Part shown: positions 16,788 through 25,612 of the stretch, in pieces
How positions within the stretch are numbered: position 1 is the first letter of the stretch
Layout of the letters: each line of letters begins with the position of its first letter
Assembly: GCF_047302285.1 (NCBI RefSeq)
Contig: NZ_CP154845.1
Span: 4,588,001-4,652,000, forward strand
DNA length: 64,000 nucleotides
Reading direction: 5' to 3'
Origin: Robertmurraya sp047302285
GTDB lineage: Bacteria > Bacillota > Bacilli > Bacillales > Cytobacillaceae
Made by a program: the position numbers and the translations under genes
Notes under the pieces: model-generated
What the model saw: the letters and a program-made list of their open reading frames with translations, nothing else
Told to the model about the DNA's origin: nothing
Database searches by the model: none

Positions 16788-19382
16788 ATGGCTATTAAAG
16801 AAAGGGAGTTACCAAAAGTACAAACCGTTGCTGAAATGGTTAACCAATTAGTAAAAAACGGTCGTCGTGCTTTAAAGGAATTTCAAGAATTTGATCAAGA
16901 AATGATTGATGAAATTGTCAAACAAATGGCTTTATCCGGGTTAGATCATCACATGCCATTAGCAAAACTTGCTGTTGAAGAAACAGGGCGCGGCGTATAT
17001 GAAGACAAAATCATTAAAAATATGTTTTCAACAGAGTACATCTATCACAATATTAAATATGATAAAACCGTTGGAATCATTAATGAAAATGAACATGAAG
17101 GAATGATTGAAATCGCTGAACCTGTTGGGGTCATTGCTGGCGTCACTCCTGTCACTAATCCAACATCGACGACGATGTTCAAAGCAATTATTGCCATTAA
17201 AACGAGAAATCCGATCATTTTCGCCTTTCACCCTTCCGCCCAAAATTGTAGTAGCGAGGCCGCAAGAGTGTTGCGAGATGCCGCTGTTCTCGCAGGTGCA
17301 CCTGAGCATTGTATTCAATGGATTGAGAAACCATCATTGGATGCCACTCAGCTATTGATGAACCATTCACAAGTATCCGTCATTTTAGCCACTGGTGGTT
17401 CTGGAATGGTGAAATCAGCCTATAGTTCTGGTAAACCCGCCCTTGGCGTTGGACCGGGAAATGTGCCATGTTATATTGAAAAATCAGCCAATGTTTTGCG
17501 CTCTGTTAATGACCTTATTTTATCAAAAACATTCGATAATGGGATGATATGCGCCTCTGAACAAGCCGTCATTCTTGACGAAGAAATTTACGACGAAGCT
17601 AAGCATGAATTACTTTCACACGGTTGTTATTTTTTAAATGAAGCTGAGAAATACAAAATTGAAAAGCTAGCGATTCGCGAACCAGCCGGAACCGTTAATC
17701 CGGATATAGTGGGAAGACCAGCATTTAAAATTGCCAAAATGGCTGGTGTAGATGTTCCGAAAGATACAAAAATCCTTATTGCTGAACTTGAAGGAGTAGG
17801 CCCACAGGAACCCCTTTCAAGGGAGAAATTAAGTCCTATTCTTGCCTGCTATAAAGTTAAAAACCTTGAGGAAGGGTTAACGAGATGTGAGGAAATGCTT
17901 GAATTTGGGGGCTTAGGCCATTCAGCCGTGCTCCATTCAACAGATGATGAGGTCATTAAAAAGTTTGGTTTAAGAATGAAAGCGGGCCGAATTATTGTCA
18001 ATGCCCCTTCCTCTCAAGGAGCTATCGGAGACATTTATAATGCATACCTCCCTTCCCTTACTCTTGGTTGTGGTACTTATGGGGGAAATTCGGTCTCAAC
18101 TAATGTTGGAACTATGCATTTAATCAATATTAAAAAAGTAGCGAGAAGGAATGTAAACATGCAATGGTTCAAAGTTCCACCAAAAATCTATTTTGAAAAG
18201 AATTCAATTCAATATTTAGCGAAGATGCCAAATATCTCAAAAGCCTTAATTGTAACAGATCCAGGAATGGTGAAGCTTGGTTATGTCGATAAAATACTTT
18301 ATTACTTAAGAAAGCGTCCAGACTATGTTCATTGTGAGATATTTTCGGATGTAGAGCCTGATCCATCGATTGAAACGGTGATGAAAGGGGCAGAATTAAT
18401 GGCCTCTTTCCAGCCTGACGTGATTATTGCCCTCGGTGGAGGCTCTGCTATGGATGCAGCGAAGGGCATGTGGTTATTCTACGAACACCCTGATACAGAC
18501 TTCTTTGGTTTAAAGCAAAAGTTTCTTGATATTCGCAAACGGATCGTTAAATACCCGAAACTAGGGGAGAAAGCCCAATTTGTTGCGATTCCAACTACTT
18601 CTGGTACAGGTTCAGAAGTAACCTCCTTCTCCGTTATTACGGATAAGAGAGCAAATATTAAATACCCATTAGCCGATTATGAGTTAACTCCGGATGTAGC
18701 CATCGTTGATCCACAGTTTGTCATGACGGTTCCAAAACATGTCACAGCTGATACTGGCATGGATGTACTGACACATGCGATTGAAGCCTATGTATCTGTT
18801 ATGGCAAATGATTATACAGATGGGCTAGCGATCAAGGCCATTCAACTTGTATTTGAATATTTACCAAAAGCCTACCGTAATGGCACTGATGCTCTTGCAC
18901 GAGAAAAAATGCATAATGCTTCGACGATTGCAGGAATGGCCTTTGCTAATGCCTTCTTAGGAATTAACCATAGTCTTGCGCATAAACTAGGTGGTGAATT
19001 CCATATTGCTCACGGAAGAGCAAATGCGATATTACTGCCTCATGTCATTCGCTATAATGCAACAAAGCCGAAGAAATTTGCTTCGTTCCCGAAATATGAA
19101 AAGTTTATTGCTGACAAACGATATTCGGAAATTGCGATGGCCCTTGGCCTTCCAGCCCGAACTACTGAAGAAGGAGTAGAGAGCCTCATTCAAGCGATCA
19201 TCGATCTAGCTGAAGAGCTTTACATTCCAATGAAGATAAGAACAAATGGAGTAAACAAAAAAGAGTTTGAAAGTAAAGTAGAGTTCTTAGCCGAAAAAGC
19301 ATTTGAGGATCAATGTACAACGGCAAATCCTAAACTACCACTCGTTACTGAATTAGCAGAGATATATCGAAAGGCTTGGTAA
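16788..19382 (+). CDS. adhE: Bifunctional acetaldehyde-CoA/alcohol dehydrogenase AdhE
   Basis: This 864-residue protein matches the length of AdhE. Residues ~1-440 are a CoA-acylating aldehyde dehydrogenase with the catalytic Cys in DNGMICASEQAV and the glycine-rich ALGVGPGNVP. Residues ~455-864 are an iron-dependent alcohol dehydrogenase with ALGGGSAMDAAKGM, the metal-ligand region GINHSLAHKLGGEFHIAHGRANA, and PTTSGTGSEVT. It converts acetyl-CoA to ethanol, regenerating NAD+ in oxygen-limited growth. AGGAGGAG precedes the ATG. Rex-like operators upstream fit that role. Confidence 0.97.
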   Translation: MAIKERELPKVQTVAEMVNQLVKNGRRALKEFQEFDQEMIDEIVKQMALSGLDHHMPLAKLAVEETGRGVYEDKIIKNMFSTEYIYHNIKYDKTVGIINENEHEGMIEIAEPVGVIAGVTPVTNPTSTTMFKAIIAIKTRNPIIFAFHPSAQNCSSEAARVLRDAAVLAGAPEHCIQWIEKPSLDATQLLMNHSQVSVILATGGSGMVKSAYSSGKPALGVGPGNVPCYIEKSANVLRSVNDLILSKTFDNGMICASEQAVILDEEIYDEAKHELLSHGCYFLNEAEKYKIEKLAIREPAGTVNPDIVGRPAFKIAKMAGVDVPKDTKILIAELEGVGPQEPLSREKLSPILACYKVKNLEEGLTRCEEMLEFGGLGHSAVLHSTDDEVIKKFGLRMKAGRIIVNAPSSQGAIGDIYNAYLPSLTLGCGTYGGNSVSTNVGTMHLINIKKVARRNVNMQWFKVPPKIYFEKNSIQYLAKMPNISKALIVTDPGMVKLGYVDKILYYLRKRPDYVHCEIFSDVEPDPSIETVMKGAELMASFQPDVIIALGGGSAMDAAKGMWLFYEHPDTDFFGLKQKFLDIRKRIVKYPKLGEKAQFVAIPTTSGTGSEVTSFSVITDKRANIKYPLADYELTPDVAIVDPQFVMTVPKHVTADTGMDVLTHAIEAYVSVMANDYTDGLAIKAIQLVFEYLPKAYRNGTDALAREKMHNASTIAGMAFANAFLGINHSLAHKLGGEFHIAHGRANAILLPHVIRYNATKPKKFASFPKYEKFIADKRYSEIAMALGLPARTTEEGVESLIQAIIDLAEELYIPMKIRTNGVNKKEFESKVEFLAEKAFEDQCTTANPKLPLVTELAEIYRKAW

Positions 19383-19390
19383 CTTATAAT

Positions 19391-19432
19391 AGAGAGGCTT
19401 CCCAACACTTGATGGGAAGCCTCTCTTTTTCA
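19391..19432 (+). terminator. adhE terminator
   Basis: AGAGAGGCTTCCCA pairs with TGGGAAGCCTCTCT across an 8-nt loop and is followed by T5. Confidence 0.95.
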
Positions 19433-19539
19433 TCGTCAGATTCCTGACTTAACGATACGAGCATATATTGGGTTATTTTTCTAATATTTTGCTAAAATGA
19501 TGTATGAAGCAGTTTAACTACTAAAGGAGGAATTCACAA

Positions 19540-20100
19540 ATGTATGATGTAGTGATTATCGGAGCAGGTCCAGCTGGAGCAAGTGCTGGTATTTTCACAG
19601 CAAAGGCTGGAAAGAAAACGATTATTTTAGATAACGAAAAGAGCGTAACGAAGCGCGCTTGGTTAGAAAACCATTATGGCGCTCCTGCCATTTCTGGACC
19701 TGATTTAGTAGAAACAGGCAAAGAACAAGCGAAAAAATTTGGTGCGGAAATTGTAGAGGTTGATGCAACTGAAATTAAGAAATCTGGGGACCATGTAACT
19801 GTTGTTACAGCAAGTGGCGAATACGAAGCGAAGCATGTCATTCTAGCTACTGGGATGGCGGTTGATCTTGGAGAAAAATCAGGTGTAACAACAAAACCTG
19901 GTACAGAGCCACGTATTAAAGCCATCTTTGACGTCGACCAAACTGGTAAAACAAACGTTGAAGGTATTTGGGCAGCCGGAACTTGTGCAGGGGTTAGCAT
20001 GCATACCATTATCACTGCCGGTGACGGAGCAAAAGTTGCTATTAATATTGTCAGTGAACTAAACGGCGAACGTTATGTTGACCATGATATTATGAAGTAA
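19540..20100 (+). CDS. Compact FAD-dependent oxidoreductase (thioredoxin-reductase-like, single domain)
   Basis: This 186-residue protein has the FAD-binding GAGPAGASAG dinucleotide motif near the N-terminus, the ATG segment VILATGMAVD, and the terminal FAD motif GIWAAGTCAG followed by HTIITAGDGAKVAINI. It lacks the inserted NAD(P)H domain and the redox CxxC of thioredoxin reductases, so it is about half their length. The electron donor and substrate are unknown. AAAGGAGG lies before the ATG. It is a single gene with its own terminator. Confidence 0.85.
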   Translation: MYDVVIIGAGPAGASAGIFTAKAGKKTIILDNEKSVTKRAWLENHYGAPAISGPDLVETGKEQAKKFGAEIVEVDATEIKKSGDHVTVVTASGEYEAKHVILATGMAVDLGEKSGVTTKPGTEPRIKAIFDVDQTGKTNVEGIWAAGTCAGVSMHTIITAGDGAKVAINIVSELNGERYVDHDIMK

Positions 20101-20111
20101 ATCGGTAATAT

Positions 20112-20156
20112 AAAAGGACACAAAAAAAGAGATAAATCCCTTTTTTGTGTCCTTTT
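20112..20156. terminator. Bidirectional terminator
   Basis: AAAAGGACACAAAAAA pairs with TTTTTTGTGTCCTTTT across a loop; T-rich on both strands. It serves the FAD oxidoreductase gene (+). It also lies 73 bp downstream of the convergent hmoA stop (-). Confidence 0.88.
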
Positions 20157-20228
20157 CCATATGCTAGATTTCCGCTAGCAGTCTCTATCATTTTGTTAGC
20201 TATTTGCTAGCTATTATATAACCGTATG

Positions 20229-20549
20229 CTACTTAACAGCTTGCTTAACCGCTACTACTTCATATTTTCCGCCTTCTGAGCTGACAATATAGTCTGGTTT
20301 AGGTTGTCCGAGCTTTGACTTATGACCAGCAATATGAGCATCGCTCTTCTCCCAGTTTTTCCAATCTTCTTCTGATTCCCAGCGAATTTGCACAAGCACT
20401 TCTTCATCACCACGACGTACTTTCTTAACCATTACGGTTAAATCAACAAATCCTGGTTGTTTTTCAATGATTCCTTCTTTGCTAAAACGCTCCAATACTT
20501 TATCGGCATTACCTTCCGTCACGATCGTTTTTCTCATTTGGACAAACAT
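20229..20549 (-). CDS. hmoA: Heme-degrading monooxygenase HmoA-like
   Basis: This 106-residue ABM-fold protein starts MFVQMRKTIVTEGNADKVLE. It has IIEKQPGFVDLTVMVKKVRR and QIRWESEEDWKNWEKSDAHI, close to B. subtilis HmoA (YetG). That family degrades heme to release iron. ATG 20549 is chosen for its GGGGAG site; the ORF could extend 16 codons upstream without one. A Fur box 55 bp upstream predicts induction by iron limitation. Confidence 0.9.
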   Translation of the reverse strand: MFVQMRKTIVTEGNADKVLERFSKEGIIEKQPGFVDLTVMVKKVRRGDEEVLVQIRWESEEDWKNWEKSDAHIAGHKSKLGQPKPDYIVSSEGGKYEVVAVKQAVK

Positions 20550-20603
20550 ATTTAATACTCCCCTTTTCGTCAAATCAGAATATGAAACTATCACCATTAT
20601 AAA

Positions 20604-20618
20604 TGATAATCATTTTCA
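20604..20618 (-). promoter_or_regulatory. Fur box upstream of hmoA
   Basis: TGATAATCATTTTCA matches the 7-1-7 Fur consensus TGATAATNATTATCA with one mismatch. It lies 55 bp upstream of the hmoA start. Confidence 0.8.
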
Positions 20619-20627
20619 ATTACAACA

Positions 20628-20795
20628 AAAAAAGCTCCTACAAAATGTAGGAAGCTTCCCGTTTGCCTAATTCGCTCCAAACATCTCTCACCCTTAAGCG
20701 GAATTTTTCCTGTTATTTTTTCATACCGATACTACTACCGTTTATACGAACATTTTATCGAACACTTATCCACAAGTCGAGAGAATTTATAAATT
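20628..20795. repeat. REP-like intergenic repeat, copy A (internally deleted)
   Basis: This copy shares three blocks with the other copies: CTCCAAACATCTCTCACCC, the unit TAAGCGGAATTTTTCCTGTTAT (20695-20716), and the tail TTTATACGAAC..TATCCACAAGTCGAG. Compared with copy B it jumps from the first unit straight to the tail, as if the two direct unit repeats had recombined. Confidence 0.8.
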
Positions 20796-20803
20796 CCTGA
20801 CAA

Positions 20804-20830
20804 CAAAAAAAAATTGTGCCTCAGCACAAT
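20804..20830 (-). terminator. Terminator of the HesB-like gene
   Basis: On the minus strand ATTGTGC, loop TGAG, GCACAAT is followed by about nine U. It lies 11 nt after the HesB-like stop codon, which shows that the full reading frame including the part after UGA ends at a normal gene end. Confidence 0.92.
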
Positions 20831-20840
20831 GTTCTCTCCA

Positions 20841-21119
20841 TCAACAACAATCGCTTTCGTTCCCAAGTAATACCAAACCATTTGCTTCCTTATTGAAATC
20901 AAGGGTTAAACCCTCTAAATAAGGAGCAATATCAGGATCAATTGCAACTTGAATATCGTTCATAATTTCCATTTTATCATTTTCTTCTGGCTCTTCCAGA
21001 GACAGTCCTACTTGTGGACCACCTCAGCCATATCCACCAAAATAGACACGAATATTGCGGACTCCATTCTCTTGGAACACATGCTGCAACATATCGCGTG
21101 CTTCGTTTGTAATGTTCAC
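20841..21119 (-). CDS. HesB/IscA-like protein with in-frame UGA at codon 32 (probable selenoprotein)
   Basis: The GTG start at 21119 has AAAGGA 9 nt upstream and an in-frame TAA just before it. Translation gives MNITNEARDMLQHVF..VYFGGYG, then TGA (21024-21026), then GGPQVGLSLEEPEENDK.. ending LLGNESDCC, 92 residues in all. The HesB-like family normally has Cys at the UGA position (G-x-G-C-G-G-P), and several family members are known selenoproteins with Sec there. With Cys91/Cys92 it would complete the usual three iron-sulfur ligands. A nonsense mutation is the alternative, but the remaining 60 sense codons, the family C-terminus and the terminator are all intact. A small stem (GGUCC/GGACU) begins 3 nt after UGA; a proper SECIS is not proven. 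Confidence 0.85.
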
Positions 21120-21327
21120 TTACTTCATTCCTTTCTTACATTGAGCAATAACTTTTACTAATATATTTTTACTTTATCATGCATCTAAATAAGAATAACA
21201 GCAATCTGCTTGGTACGCTATAACCTGTCTGCAAAATTCACACTACTACTTCCTCAACAGAAAAGGCATATTTCACCTAGACAAGCATATGAATCATTTT
21301 AGGACAAAGAAAAGAAAGGAAGTCACG

Positions 21328-22347
21328 ATGACAGGGTTAATCTTCATTTTACTATTAGTGCTTTTTCTTCCTTTTTCGGTAAAGGTCATTGAGAAGAATC
21401 TTGAAATCTTTTTGTTTTTAATGGGAATTAGTGCAGTATGGGTAAGCGGAATATGGGATCCCTCGTTAATCTTGAAGGCCCTCAAGGATCCATTAAAGAT
21501 TACAATAGCTGTTTTCATTGCTGGACTCATATTCAAATGGATGAAAGTTCCGCTCGAAAAAATGATTAAAAGAGTCAGCCAATCGATGCCCTATCCGTTA
21601 TTTCTTGCTCTTGTTGTCATTATTCTTGGGCTTCTTTCAAGCATTATCACAGCAATCATCGCTTCTCTCGTACTCGTCATCATCGTAGCAGTGCTTCGAC
21701 TCGAGAGAAAATCCGAAGTCAAACTAGTCATCATCACCTGTTTCTCTATTGGACTCGGGGCTGCATTAACCCCAATTGGAGAACCGTTATCCACGATTAT
21801 TGTAAGCAAATTGAATGAAGATATGTTCTTTCTATCAAAATTGATTGGTCGAGAAGTCATTCTTGGGATCATCATGATGGGAATTGTTGCCGCACTATTT
21901 GTGCAGCCTCAATTTAAAAAAACTCGTTTAGTCGCTGATAACGAGTCTGAAACCTATCAGGAAATTTTCCTTCGCACTGGTAAAATATATGTATTTGTTA
22001 TGGGACTGACCTTACTAGGTGCAGGATTTCAGCCACTAATCGATACCTATATTCTTGGACTTCATGAAAATGTCCTATATTGGATTAATATTATTTCAGC
22101 TGTTTTAGACAATGCGACACTCGCTGCAGCCGAAATTAGCCCCTCCATGAGTCACCAAACGATCAAAGCAATACTTCTTGGTCTCATCATTAGCGGTGGG
22201 ATGCTTATTCCAGGGAATATCCCGAATATCATCTCATCTGGAAAACTGAAAATAACTAGCTCAGAATGGGCAAAATTCGGCTTACCTTTTGGATTCATTA
22301 CGATGGCCATTTACTTTTTTGCCATTCTTGGGGATAAGCATTTGTAA
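21328..22347 (+). CDS. DUF1646-type predicted cation transporter
   Basis: This 339-residue polytopic protein has about ten membrane segments. It shows the paired motifs IGLGAALTPIGEPLSTIIVSK and SAVLDNATLAAAEISPSMS, typical of DUF1646 proteins in the ion-transporter (NhaD/ArsB-like) superfamily. Substrate unknown; a sodium or other cation antiporter is a guess. ATG 21328 is used because AAGGAAG lies before it; an in-frame Met 13 codons upstream lacks a site. Confidence 0.8.
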   Translation: MTGLIFILLLVLFLPFSVKVIEKNLEIFLFLMGISAVWVSGIWDPSLILKALKDPLKITIAVFIAGLIFKWMKVPLEKMIKRVSQSMPYPLFLALVVIILGLLSSIITAIIASLVLVIIVAVLRLERKSEVKLVIITCFSIGLGAALTPIGEPLSTIIVSKLNEDMFFLSKLIGREVILGIIMMGIVAALFVQPQFKKTRLVADNESETYQEIFLRTGKIYVFVMGLTLLGAGFQPLIDTYILGLHENVLYWINIISAVLDNATLAAAEISPSMSHQTIKAILLGLIISGGMLIPGNIPNIISSGKLKITSSEWAKFGLPFGFITMAIYFFAILGDKHL

Positions 22348-22376
22348 AGATATAAGGGGAGTGCATGCTCCCCTCA

Positions 22377-22871
22377 TTACTCGATACGTGGAATTCTACC
22401 TGGTTCAGACTGCTTTTCAAGTTTTATCACCCATTTAAAATAAGCCACTAAAATTAAAAAGAGTAGTGGATCCGCTACCGCTGAATGCCACAATGTCCAC
22501 CAACCGCTATAAAAATAACCCCATGGCTGTGGCAAGAGGGTCAATGCCTCGTAGATTATAATCGCTCCTGTCCAAATGAGGATATACCACACCTTTAGCA
22601 TTCTTCTTTTGCCGAAAGGATAGAAGCTTAAGAATAACATATTGACTGGAGGAATTAAAATGGTATGGGGCAATACTCCCCGCCAATTGACCTCCTTTGA
22701 AAAATACCAATAACCATGATATTTGAATTCGACAATGATATCAAATAACATTTGGAAGGCAATCGTAAACATCCAAATGTGGAGGGTTTGATTTCGAGTT
22801 AAATGATTATATTTAAATCCTAAATAGTTAAAAATGACAATTGCCACTATTAATCCGATCAATCGTAACAA
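22377..22871 (-). CDS. CBO0543-type small membrane protein
   Basis: This 164-residue protein has about five membrane segments and the pattern FDIIVEFKYHGYWYFSKEVNWRG with a following P-rich helix. It resembles the CBO0543 family of Firmicute membrane proteins; a relative is at 42577-43107. Function unknown. It lies 31 nt after the DDAH-like gene on the same strand and may be co-transcribed. Confidence 0.75.
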   Translation of the reverse strand: MLRLIGLIVAIVIFNYLGFKYNHLTRNQTLHIWMFTIAFQMLFDIIVEFKYHGYWYFSKEVNWRGVLPHTILIPPVNMLFLSFYPFGKRRMLKVWYILIWTGAIIIYEALTLLPQPWGYFYSGWWTLWHSAVADPLLFLILVAYFKWVIKLEKQSEPGRIPRIE

Positions 22872-22902
22872 AACCTTTACTCTAATTTTGGATCCTCTTC
22901 CT

Positions 22903-23706
22903 CTACTTTCTTAAAATAGGCAAGGTACAGCAGCGAAAGGCTCCTCCGAATTTAATCATTTCTGTAAAATCCACTTCTATAACCTCATAACCTCGTAGCC
23001 TTAGCTCTTTGTTTAATTCTTTATTGATTGGAAGGCTAATCACCTTCTTATCCCCCAATGAAAGAACATTAGTCGCGAGTGTTGCTTGCTCTTCTTTTGA
23101 CACAGAGATTAAATCATAACGTTTTTTCAAGAGCTTTATCTTCTCCCCATGTATTTCCTCAGGATAGATAATCCCTTCTTCAGGAGAAAGAATGTTAATG
23201 ACACAATCTAAATGGAGATAGGCATCTGAAAATGGGACTTCAACGACATTGAAATTTGGAAGCAAGCCCTGTAATTGCTTAGCCGCCTCCTGATTCGTCC
23301 GATTGCTGATTCCTACATACACTGTATCTCCATCAATGATGACGTCACCTCCCTCAATTTTGCCTTGAGGGATCGTTTGATAAGGAAGTGATACTTGTTC
23401 AAGCTGTTCTCTTAAATATTCTTCCTCCCCTTGGCGAATATAATTTTGGATATTTGCTATAAAGAGTTCTTCCCCTAAGACAAATCCTGTATCACGGGTA
23501 AAAACTTGTTCTGGAAACTGCTTTGCTGGAGGAAGAGAAACAACGTCAACGCCATAGTCTTTTAATGTCGATACAAAGTGATGATGCTCCTTTATCGCTA
23601 TATCAATGCTTACCGGCATTGACTGTGGCTTCATCAGAAATTGCGGCTCACATACAAGAACCTTTTTTAACGGAGCGTACTCATTCATACAACCTATTTT
23701 GGACAT
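22903..23706 (-). CDS. Dimethylargininase/amidinotransferase-family hydrolase (DDAH-like, YkgA)
   Basis: This 267-residue five-bladed pentein-fold enzyme has the NEYAPLKKVLVCEP opening, FTRDTGFV (Asp), KIEGGDVI (Glu/Asp), HLDCVINI (catalytic His), and the C-terminal nucleophile in GGAFRCCTLPI. It probably hydrolyses a guanidino compound such as dimethylarginine. The start follows a hairpin U-run without any gap, and its AAAGGGG site is inside the hairpin arm. Confidence 0.88.
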   Translation of the reverse strand: MSKIGCMNEYAPLKKVLVCEPQFLMKPQSMPVSIDIAIKEHHHFVSTLKDYGVDVVSLPPAKQFPEQVFTRDTGFVLGEELFIANIQNYIRQGEEEYLREQLEQVSLPYQTIPQGKIEGGDVIIDGDTVYVGISNRTNQEAAKQLQGLLPNFNVVEVPFSDAYLHLDCVINILSPEEGIIYPEEIHGEKIKLLKKRYDLISVSKEEQATLATNVLSLGDKKVISLPINKELNKELRLRGYEVIEVDFTEMIKFGGAFRCCTLPILRK

Positions 23707-23759
23707 AAAAAAACCCCTTTTGTAGTTCGTGATACTAATGTAACCAAACTACAAAGGAG
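23707..23759 (-). terminator. Hairpin with U7 abutting the DDAH start codon
   Basis: On the minus strand CTCCTTTGTAGTT (23747-23759) pairs with AACTACAAAAGGGG (23714-23727) and is followed by U7 and then at once by the ATG. It is a good terminator for the upstream MscS gene but also buries the only ribosome binding site of the next gene. Confidence 0.8.
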
Positions 23760-23773
23760 TTATTAGAAGATTA

Positions 23774-24880
23774 TTAATTAGAGCCCTCTTTTGATAAAAG
23801 GGAAGGATTCTGACTGCTACTATTCTCTGAATCTACATACAGCTTTCTACTTGGGATTGAAAGCATGACTTGTTCCCGTTCAAGAATTTCCAATATCGCA
23901 AAATTGATTTCTTCCTTTACTGTGAGAAACTCTCCCCAAACCGTCGTATTGGTGAAAAAATAAAGAAAAATACCTAATCCATTTTCCGAATACTGATCAA
24001 ACTTCACAAAGATTGTTTCTTTATGAACACCATCATGGTTCTTAAGATACTCTTCGATATTGTTCACAACTGATTGAAGATTTTCCCTTGGTGTATCATG
24101 CATAACCCGTAACTGGAAGGTAATTTGTCGTTTCCCCATTTCACTCCAATTCGTAATATTTTCATTAGCCAAAGTAGCATTTGGAACAGTCACCACTGCT
24201 TGAGCAAAGGTTCGCACTCGTGTACTTCGAAAAGTGATCTCCTCAACAGTTCCCTCCACACTCGGTGTCATAATCCAATCACCAATTGAAAAGGGCTTCT
24301 CCGTAATAATGACAATGCCGCCAAAGAGATTCGCTAGAGCATCCTTAGCCGCAAGAGAAAAGGCGAGACCTCCTAATCCTAGGCCAGCTACTAAACCACT
24401 AATTTCATAGTCAAATACTTGAGCAATAATGCTAAAGCTAATGACCACAATAACAGCTCGAATGGCTTTTGATAAAAATGGGATTAAGATTTCATCAATT
24501 TCCATATTCAATTGCTTGTTCATTTTCGTCAGCACCAAAGAAGAACTTGAGGAAAGATTATACAATCCCCAGCTTAAGAAAAAAATGATCGAAGCTTGAA
24601 TGATTTTTGGAAAAAGACCTCGGTCTACACTTAAATATGGAAAGATATCCACTGCAACGTAAACACCTATAATCAGAAATAACCACTGAATGGGCTTCTC
24701 AAATGCAAGAAATACACGTGAAAGGAACTCTGTTGGCGCCTTTTTACTAAGCTTCAATAGAAGCGAAAATACATATTTGGCAAAAAGCTTTCTAAAGATA
24801 AGGAAGAGTAGAAAAATCCCAATGGATATCCCTAGATCTAATAGAAACTCATATTCTAAAAACTGCTTCCAACGCATCAT
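23774..24880 (-). CDS. MscS-family mechanosensitive channel
   Basis: This 368-residue protein has N-terminal membrane helices, the MscS pore-lining helix region LVAGLGLGGLAFSLAAKDALANLFGG (about 165-190), and the beta domain FSIGDWIMTPSVEGTVEEITFRSTRVRT. A C-terminal alpha/beta domain follows. Length and layout are close to B. subtilis YhdY. It gates on membrane tension to release osmolytes. The final segment is Ser/Asn-rich. Confidence 0.9.
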   Translation of the reverse strand: MMRWKQFLEYEFLLDLGISIGIFLLFLIFRKLFAKYVFSLLLKLSKKAPTEFLSRVFLAFEKPIQWLFLIIGVYVAVDIFPYLSVDRGLFPKIIQASIIFFLSWGLYNLSSSSSLVLTKMNKQLNMEIDEILIPFLSKAIRAVIVVISFSIIAQVFDYEISGLVAGLGLGGLAFSLAAKDALANLFGGIVIITEKPFSIGDWIMTPSVEGTVEEITFRSTRVRTFAQAVVTVPNATLANENITNWSEMGKRQITFQLRVMHDTPRENLQSVVNNIEEYLKNHDGVHKETIFVKFDQYSENGLGIFLYFFTNTTVWGEFLTVKEEINFAILEILEREQVMLSIPSRKLYVDSENSSSQNPSLLSKEGSN

Positions 24881-24955
24881 TCATCAACATCCTCGCCATC
24901 TTTGAGTTCATCCATTTATTTTATCGTATGTGGGCGTGACTGTCGAAAAAATTGA

Positions 24956-25612
24956 TTATTCAAGCTCATCGGTGAAAATGAAATCTATCGTAGAATTGTT
25001 TTTAACCTCAAAGCTATGAGGGATGCGTATATAGATTATCGGTCCATCTGTTTGGAAATCAGTATCCATTTTTGATTCTCCAGTAAATTGATTAATGGTA
25101 AATTCATTCATAACGACAGATGTATTCAATTCTTGATCTTTGCCATAGGCGATCAATAATTTTTCTTTTTCCATACGAATGGCTGGGAGTTCAAGCTCCT
25201 CTGATACGTCTATTCCGGCAATTATAATATTCCCATAATGATAGACCTCAACCTTGTTATCATCTTCTTCTTTCCTTTCAACATATATGTTGGCATTTGT
25301 ATTTGAATGGTTTACAGAAGAAATTTGCAACGTGTCACCTTCTACCACATAACTATTCTCTTTAAGTAAAAAATCAGAGCCTTTTGATAGAAGCTCACCT
25401 GAGGATACAAGCCCGTATAAATCCGTCATTTTGCCGTTACTCACTTTCGGCGCTTCCGTTTTAATAAAAAAAGTGGCTACAACAGCTAGAAGCAAGAGCC
25501 CTATATAGGCAACAAGAAGCCAATGTGTGATTTTCTTTTTTGACCGGACAAGAAAGAACAATAACGGCAAAACTACTATCATCCCAATTTGGAAAAGTAC
25601 TTCTATGTTCAT
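24956..25612 (-). CDS. Membrane-anchored protein of the GntR/ABC operon
   Basis: This 218-residue protein has two N-terminal membrane segments (about 8-22 and 32-50) and then a ~165-residue hydrophilic, beta-rich, probably extracytoplasmic part (VEVYHYGNIIIAGIDVSEELE). I do not recognise the family. Its start overlaps the permease stop by 4 nt, so it is a dedicated third component of the exporter operon. It could be an accessory or sensor domain, by context only. Confidence 0.7.
   Translation of the reverse strand: MNIEVLFQIGMIVVLPLLFFLVRSKKKITHWLLVAYIGLLLLAVVATFFIKTEAPKVSNGKMTDLYGLVSSGELLSKGSDFLLKENSYVVEGDTLQISSVNHSNTNANIYVERKEEDDNKVEVYHYGNIIIAGIDVSEELELPAIRMEKEKLLIAYGKDQELNTSVVMNEFTINQFTGESKMDTDFQTDGPIIYIRIPHSFEVKNNSTIDFIFTDELE

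Noticed and set aside
20841..21119. HesB-like gene as a simple nonsense-mutant pseudogene
   Set aside because: The UGA is exactly at the family's Cys/Sec position and the rest of the frame, C-terminal Cys pair and terminator are intact. The possibility is kept only as an alternative.
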